A stretch of DNA of 64,000 nucleotides from JAKVBK01 sp022447275 (lineage in GTDB: Bacteria; Pseudomonadota; Alphaproteobacteria; Rhodobacterales; Rhodobacteraceae): assembly GCA_047125605.1 (NCBI GenBank), contig CP138932.1, forward strand, positions 186,001-250,000, written 5' to 3'. Made by a program: the position numbers and the translations under genes. Positions 60,503-64,000 of this stretch are shown here, piece after piece; the first letter of the stretch is position 1; each line of letters begins with the position of its first letter. Under the pieces are notes generated by a model. The model did no database searches and had not been told where the DNA came from. It worked only from the letters and a program-made list of their open reading frames with translations.

Positions 60503-61810
60503 TCAACTGATGTAGTGCAAGCGATCGAAGGATTGGCGCCAGGCACGGGCCTCTGCGGCGGTGTCTTTGCCTGCCAGCGCATCGGCTATAAGAGCAGCGA
60601 GGCGCGGCATGTCTTGGGGCGTCATGCCCCAGCGAACAAGCTCTGGTGTGCCGAAGCGCAGCCCGTTCATATCCCCCGGGACCGCCGGCAAAGGCAGGCC
60701 GATGCCGCATGCTAGAAAGCCCCCTTTGCGCAGACGCTTTGAGGCCGCTTGTCCGCCCCCGAACTGCGCAGCTTCAATCGCAAACTGGTGGGATTTGGTG
60801 CTCTGCCCACCGGCGTGAAACACCGGGACGTTGTGCGCGTCCAGCGCCGCTGCCAATGCGGTGGCCGTATCGATCATCTGCCGGGCATAGGCGTGCCCAT
60901 GGTCGCGCCAGTCGAGCATCGTGATCGCAAGGGCGGCCGACTTAGCAGCATCAAAATTTGCAGTCATGCCCGGAAAGGCAATGTGATCCAGTTGCTCTGC
61001 AAGTTCGGCGTCATTTGTGACGATCAAACCACCGGCAGGTCCGCCAAGGCTCTTGTAAGTGCTCATGGTCATGAAATGGGCCCCCACCTGCAGGGGGTTG
61101 GACCAGGCCTTGCCGGCGATGATGCCACATTGATGGGCGGCATCGAACATCACCTTTGCGCCCACGCGATCTGCTATACGTCTGATGCGGGCAACGGGGT
61201 GTTCGTGCAGGTTGAGGCTTCCGCCGATCGTGATGAGTTTGGGCTTGTGGGTGTCGACTGCGCGCGCCAGCCCTTCCGTGTCGATCCCGTAGCCATCGGC
61301 CAGCACAGGGGCTTCGACAATATTGAGGCCGTAGAGCCCTGCGCAGCCCGCAGCGTGGTGGGTGACATGCCCGCCAATGGCGGCAGGGGGCACAAGGATG
61401 GTATCGCCGGGCTGGCAGGTGGCCATGAAGCCATAGAGGTTGGCAATCGCGCCGGAGGGTACGCGGATCTCGGCAAACCGGGCCTCAAAGACTTCGGCAC
61501 ATAGCGCGGCCGCAATCACCTCGATCTCTTCGATTGCTTCGAGCCCCATTTCGTACTTGTCGCCCGGATAGCCCAGAGAGGGGCGCGTGCCGATCCCACT
61601 GGACAGCATGGCCTCCGCCTTCGGGTTCATCACGTTGGTGGCCGGATTCAGATTGAAACACGCCTGTTCGTGGATGTCTCGGTTCTCGACAACGAGGGCG
61701 TCTAGGCGCGCCCGGACCGCATCGGAAGGTGCCCGTTCTGTCTGGGCTGCGATGGCCTGAATGCGCGCCTCGCAGGAAGGCGGCACCCAATCTCTTTTTG
61801 TCAGGGTCAT
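60503..61810 (-). CDS. Serine hydroxymethyltransferase-like PLP enzyme
   Basis: A 435-residue fold-type I PLP enzyme related to GlyA but not the housekeeping form. The N-terminal half has LNPATNVMNPKAEAML and RPSLGYPGDKYEMGLEAIEEIE (compare SHMT YAEGYPGxRYYGG). The PLP Lys is in TMSTYKSLGGPAGGLI where GlyA has THKTLRGPRGG. KVMFDAAHQCGIIAG supplies the PLP Asp and His. Likely reactions are aldol cleavage or transfer on a beta-hydroxy or alpha-methyl amino acid; substrate unknown. Start at MTLTKRDWVPP with AAAGGA upstream. Convergent with mrp. Confidence 0.88.
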   Translation of the reverse strand: MTLTKRDWVPPSCEARIQAIAAQTERAPSDAVRARLDALVVENRDIHEQACFNLNPATNVMNPKAEAMLSSGIGTRPSLGYPGDKYEMGLEAIEEIEVIAAALCAEVFEARFAEIRVPSGAIANLYGFMATCQPGDTILVPPAAIGGHVTHHAAGCAGLYGLNIVEAPVLADGYGIDTEGLARAVDTHKPKLITIGGSLNLHEHPVARIRRIADRVGAKVMFDAAHQCGIIAGKAWSNPLQVGAHFMTMSTYKSLGGPAGGLIVTNDAELAEQLDHIAFPGMTANFDAAKSAALAITMLDWRDHGHAYARQMIDTATALAAALDAHNVPVFHAGGQSTKSHQFAIEAAQFGGGQAASKRLRKGGFLACGIGLPLPAVPGDMNGLRFGTPELVRWGMTPQDMPRLAALIADALAGKDTAAEARAWRQSFDRLHYIS

Positions 61811-62436
61811 GTGCGTGTCCTTTTGCCTGCTCAAAGACTGCGGCAGCCAGTGTCTGAGCGCAAACCCTCTGGGGGGCTGCTGGAGATTTGGGATTTCACG
61901 TCACCCGCAGGCCGCAGCAAGGGATTTGCCGGCTTCGAATCAGCTTTTTGCTGCGAAAATCCGCTTTTCTTGCGGATGGATCAGAAAAACAGGGGCCGGG
62001 GATCGATTTTTTGAAAGCGATCGGCCTGCGGGAATTGGCACAAGATGTAGTGGTCCGGCTGTGCTTGCGCGCCACCACGTGTGCCTTTCTAGCGTCCGGC
62101 AAAGGCCTTACTGGACTGTGTGTGCGCTCTGAGGTGTAAATTCCCACAAAATTCAGTTGATTGGTGTAAAGTCCCATGTCATACCTATTTGCAAGATGAA
62201 TTCGGACGGCACTGGGCCCCCAACGCCTAGGCCGAACAACAAAAAAAGCAGGTTTCATACAGGCTCCGGCATTCATCAACAAAGATCCGGCGCGCGTGCG
62301 AGCAGACATCCCCCCAGGTGGCACGTGCGATCGGACATTGCCCGAGTACGGGTCATGAACGGCGGATCGGGCAGTGGCAGCAGCTCGATCCGCTTTTTCG
62401 TTTCAGGCATCTGGGTGGGTAGGCAGGGAGGCCGCT
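61811..62436. other. Intergenic region, divergent SHMT-like gene / mraZ
   Basis: 626 bases with no credible gene. It holds two small hairpins (CAGC TTTTT GCTG near 61941-61953; ATCCGC TTTTCTT GCGGAT, 61959-61977), a larger imperfect one (GGCCG GGG ATCG ... CGATCGGCC near 61994-62028), and a direct repeat (62133-62147, 62163-62177). I looked for glycine, SAM and THF riboswitch cores ahead of the SHMT-like gene and for RNase P RNA, and recognised none. Confidence 0.45.
62133..62177 (+). promoter_or_regulatory. 15-bp direct repeat upstream of mraZ
   Basis: GGTGTAAATTCCCAC (62133-62147) and GGTGTAAAGTCCCAT (62163-62177), 13 of 15 identical and exactly 30 bases apart (about three helix turns). 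Each contains TCCCA (TGGGA on the other strand), the core of known MraZ boxes. About 260 bases before mraZ. Confidence 0.45.
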
Positions 62437-62937
62437 GTGGCGGTCAGGTTCAGAGGCGAGAGCCTTAACAAGGTGGATGCGAAGGGCAGGGTGTCGATCC
62501 CGGCCTCGTTTCGCCGTGTGCTCCAGTCTGCTGATCCCTCTTCCGGTGATGGCAAGCCTGCGGGCCTTGTGATCGTTTACGGTCCGGCCAGCCGAAATCA
62601 TCTTGAATGTTTTACCATAGAAGCGATGGCAGAAGTGGATCGCAAGATCTCTGAGCTGCCGCGCGGATCCAAGCGGCGCCGCATCCTCGAGCGGATTTAT
62701 TCTGGCCAGGCCGTCGACGTGATCGTCGATGAGGGCGGGCGGATGGTGCTGCCGCCCAAGTGCCGCGAAAAGCTGGGCGCGCTGGACAGCGCCTATTTCA
62801 TTGCAAGCGGCGATACGTTTCAGATTTGGAATGTTGATACCTTTGAGGCCGAGGAAGCCCCTGGCGTGGACGATCTGATCGATGACCTGCCTGAGGGCAT
62901 GGACCCGCTCGAACTGCTCGAGCGGGAGTTGGAGTGA
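62437..62937 (+). CDS. mraZ: Transcriptional regulator MraZ
   Basis: A 166-residue double AbrB-like DNA-binding protein that controls the dcw operon. Start is GTG, preceded by AGGGAGG five bases upstream, giving the standard opening AVRFRGESLNKVDAKGRVSIP. The second half repeats the motif (YSGQAVDVIVDEGGRMVLPPKCREKLG). First gene of the upstream half of the dcw cluster. Its TGA overlaps the rsmH GTG (GTGA). Confidence 0.95.
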   Translation: MAVRFRGESLNKVDAKGRVSIPASFRRVLQSADPSSGDGKPAGLVIVYGPASRNHLECFTIEAMAEVDRKISELPRGSKRRRILERIYSGQAVDVIVDEGGRMVLPPKCREKLGALDSAYFIASGDTFQIWNVDTFEAEEAPGVDDLIDDLPEGMDPLELLERELE

Positions 62938-63917
62938 GCGGTCCCGTGTCGCAGGGCGGTGCCCCGCATATCCCGGTTCTGATCGGGGCGATTATTGAGG
63001 CGGCGGGGCCGATAGAAGGCCACTGGATTGACGGCACTTTTGGCGCAGGTGGCTATTCCCGCGCCCTGCTCGAAGCCGGAGCAGACCGGATGACCGGCGT
63101 CGATCGCGATCCCCTTGCTCATGAGATGGCCGCGGGCTGGCTGGCAGGGTTCGAGGGGCGGATCAGCCTGCAGGAGAACACTTTTTCCAACCTTGCCGTC
63201 TATGGGCCCGCGGATGGGGTTGTCCTCGATCTGGGCGTCTCTTCCATGCAGTTGGACATCGCTGAGCGGGGCTTTTCCTTCATGCGTGACGGACCGCTGG
63301 ATATGCGCATGGGGCAGGACGGCCCGACAGCCGCAGACTTGGTAAATGGGATCGAAGAAGCTGCACTGGCTGACATCTTGTTCCACTACGGAGAAGAGCG
63401 CGCGGCACGCAGGATTGCGCGGGCGATTGTCAAAGGGCGTCCGTTTCACCGCACGCTCGAGCTTGCCGATGCGATCTCAGCCTGTCTGCCGCGGCCCAAG
63501 CCGGGCCAGCCGCACCCTGCAACGCGCAGCTTTCAGGCTTTGCGCATTGCCCTCAACGATGAAATGGGCGAGTTGATCACCGGGCTTGAGGCCGCTGAGC
63601 GGGCGCTCGTGCCGGGCGGCAAACTGGCCATCGTAACGTTTCACAGCCTCGAAGATCGCGTGGCCAAGCGCTTTTTGCAGCACCGGGCGGGCAAGGCTGC
63701 CCGAACCAACCGCTATGCCCCAGAAGCTGAGGCCGCCCCGGCGCCCTTCCGGATTGTCACGCGCAAGGCCATTGCCGCTGATGCCGACGAGGTCGCGGCA
63801 AACCCGCGGGCGCGCTCGGCCAAGCTGCGGGTGGCAGAGCGCACCGAAGCCGAAGCCGCGCCCGCAGATCGTGCATTGATGGGCCTGCCGGGCCCAAAGA
63901 ATTGGTGGAGTTCCTGA
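62934..63917 (+). CDS. rsmH: 16S rRNA (cytosine-1402-N4)-methyltransferase
   Basis: A 327-residue SAM-dependent methyltransferase. HIPVLIGAIIEAAG, then SAM-binding IDGTFGAGGYSRALLEAG, VLDLGVSSMQLDIAERGFSFMRDGPLDMRM, and the C-terminal RSFQALRIALNDEMGEL and VTFHSLEDRVAKRF are all standard. Starts at GTG in overlap with mraZ. TGA overlaps the ftsL ATG. Confidence 0.97.
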   Translation: MSGPVSQGGAPHIPVLIGAIIEAAGPIEGHWIDGTFGAGGYSRALLEAGADRMTGVDRDPLAHEMAAGWLAGFEGRISLQENTFSNLAVYGPADGVVLDLGVSSMQLDIAERGFSFMRDGPLDMRMGQDGPTAADLVNGIEEAALADILFHYGEERAARRIARAIVKGRPFHRTLELADAISACLPRPKPGQPHPATRSFQALRIALNDEMGELITGLEAAERALVPGGKLAIVTFHSLEDRVAKRFLQHRAGKAARTNRYAPEAEAAPAPFRIVTRKAIAADADEVAANPRARSAKLRVAERTEAEAAPADRALMGLPGPKNWWSS

Positions 63918-64000
63918 TGCGTGTCTTGTTTGGCGTCGTAACAGCATTGTTGGTGATGGGGCTTGGCTATTGGGCCTACATGGAAAACTTCCGAACCCAC
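63917..64000 (+). CDS. ftsL: Cell-division protein FtsL, N-terminal fragment
   Basis: The first 28 codons: MRVLFGVVTALLVMGLGYWA, an immediate membrane anchor, then YMENFRTH. Position right after rsmH (TGATG) and the early transmembrane helix identify FtsL. The rest, including its coiled coil, lies beyond the window. Confidence 0.85.
   Translation, partial: MRVLFGVVTALLVMGLGYWAYMENFRTH

Noticed and set aside
61811..62100. Riboswitch (glycine, SAM, THF) ahead of the SHMT-like gene
   Set aside because: None of the conserved cores I know could be found on the minus strand.
61896..62324. 142-codon minus-strand ORF upstream of mraZ
   Set aside because: No homology by eye, Arg/Ser-rich, no ribosome site, and it crosses the hairpin and repeat region.
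1..64000. CRISPR arrays, insertion sequences, prophage, tRNA or rRNA genes
   Set aside because: No spaced short repeats, transposase or integrase motifs, tRNA T-loop consensus or rRNA sequence was seen on either strand.

Overview
This window looks like a chromosomal segment from an alphaproteobacterium of the order Rhodobacterales (Roseobacter group or a close relative). The evidence is GC-rich coding sequence, a VPLPA-type C-terminal sorting tag, a DUF2484 gene between murC and murB, a small DUF1127 gene followed by CCUCCUCCC-loop RNAs, FtsZ ending in the alphaproteobacterial tail IPAFLRRQ, and a biotin-dependent pyruvate carboxylase. I see no prophage, insertion sequence, CRISPR array, rRNA or tRNA. 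The window opens inside a flavin oxidoreductase gene and closes inside ftsL.

Region 1 (1-11622) is catabolic. It starts with a flavin oxidoreductase overlapping an aldo/keto reductase, then a VPLPA-anchored thrombospondin-C-like gene broken by one in-frame TAA. Next comes a tight minus-strand operon, xdhA-xdhB-xdhC followed by a nucleoside/purine-type (BMP family) ABC transporter. Nearly all its junctions are 1- to 4-base overlaps, which suggests that import and oxidation of purine bases are made together.

Region 2 (11948-24371) has dnaE, a membrane protein resembling a catalytically dead M48 peptidase, and a Do-family periplasmic protease. It then has the minus-strand cluster ATP-grasp, alpha-E, transglutaminase-like protein and Anbu (a proteasome-like peptidase), plus dtd and a PfkB sugar kinase. 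Region 3 (24554-30592) is a minus-strand module: two tiny coupled ORFs, XpaC-like, TelA-like, a DUF2927 lipoprotein, an SPFH protein with a C-terminal GYF_2-like domain, and a zinc-ribbon membrane protein.

Region 4 (30636-47870) is the downstream half of the division and cell-wall (dcw) cluster: murD, ftsW, murG, murC, DUF2484, murB, ddl, ftsQ, ftsA, ftsZ, lpxC, then bamD and recN. A BaiN-like flavoprotein gene lies inverted between murD and ftsW. Region 5 (48059-61810) has pyruvate carboxylase, an FMN-dependent 2-hydroxyacid oxidase, a UvrD/PcrA helicase, a receiver-only response regulator, the DUF1127 gene with its RNA hairpins, a glycosidase-RTX protein, Mrp and an SHMT-like enzyme. Region 6 (62437-64000) begins the upstream half of dcw (mraZ, rsmH, ftsL), so the cluster is split and its two halves are in reversed order on one strand.

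The observations I rate highest are: (a) a two-hairpin palindromic repeat lying in frame inside xdhB, with a sister copy between genes at 18732-18790; (b) a pair of cuckoo/CcsR-like anti-Shine-Dalgarno hairpins after the DUF1127 gene; (c) the Anbu cluster and the XpaC/TelA/SPFH module; and (d) an M48-like protein that has lost HExxH.
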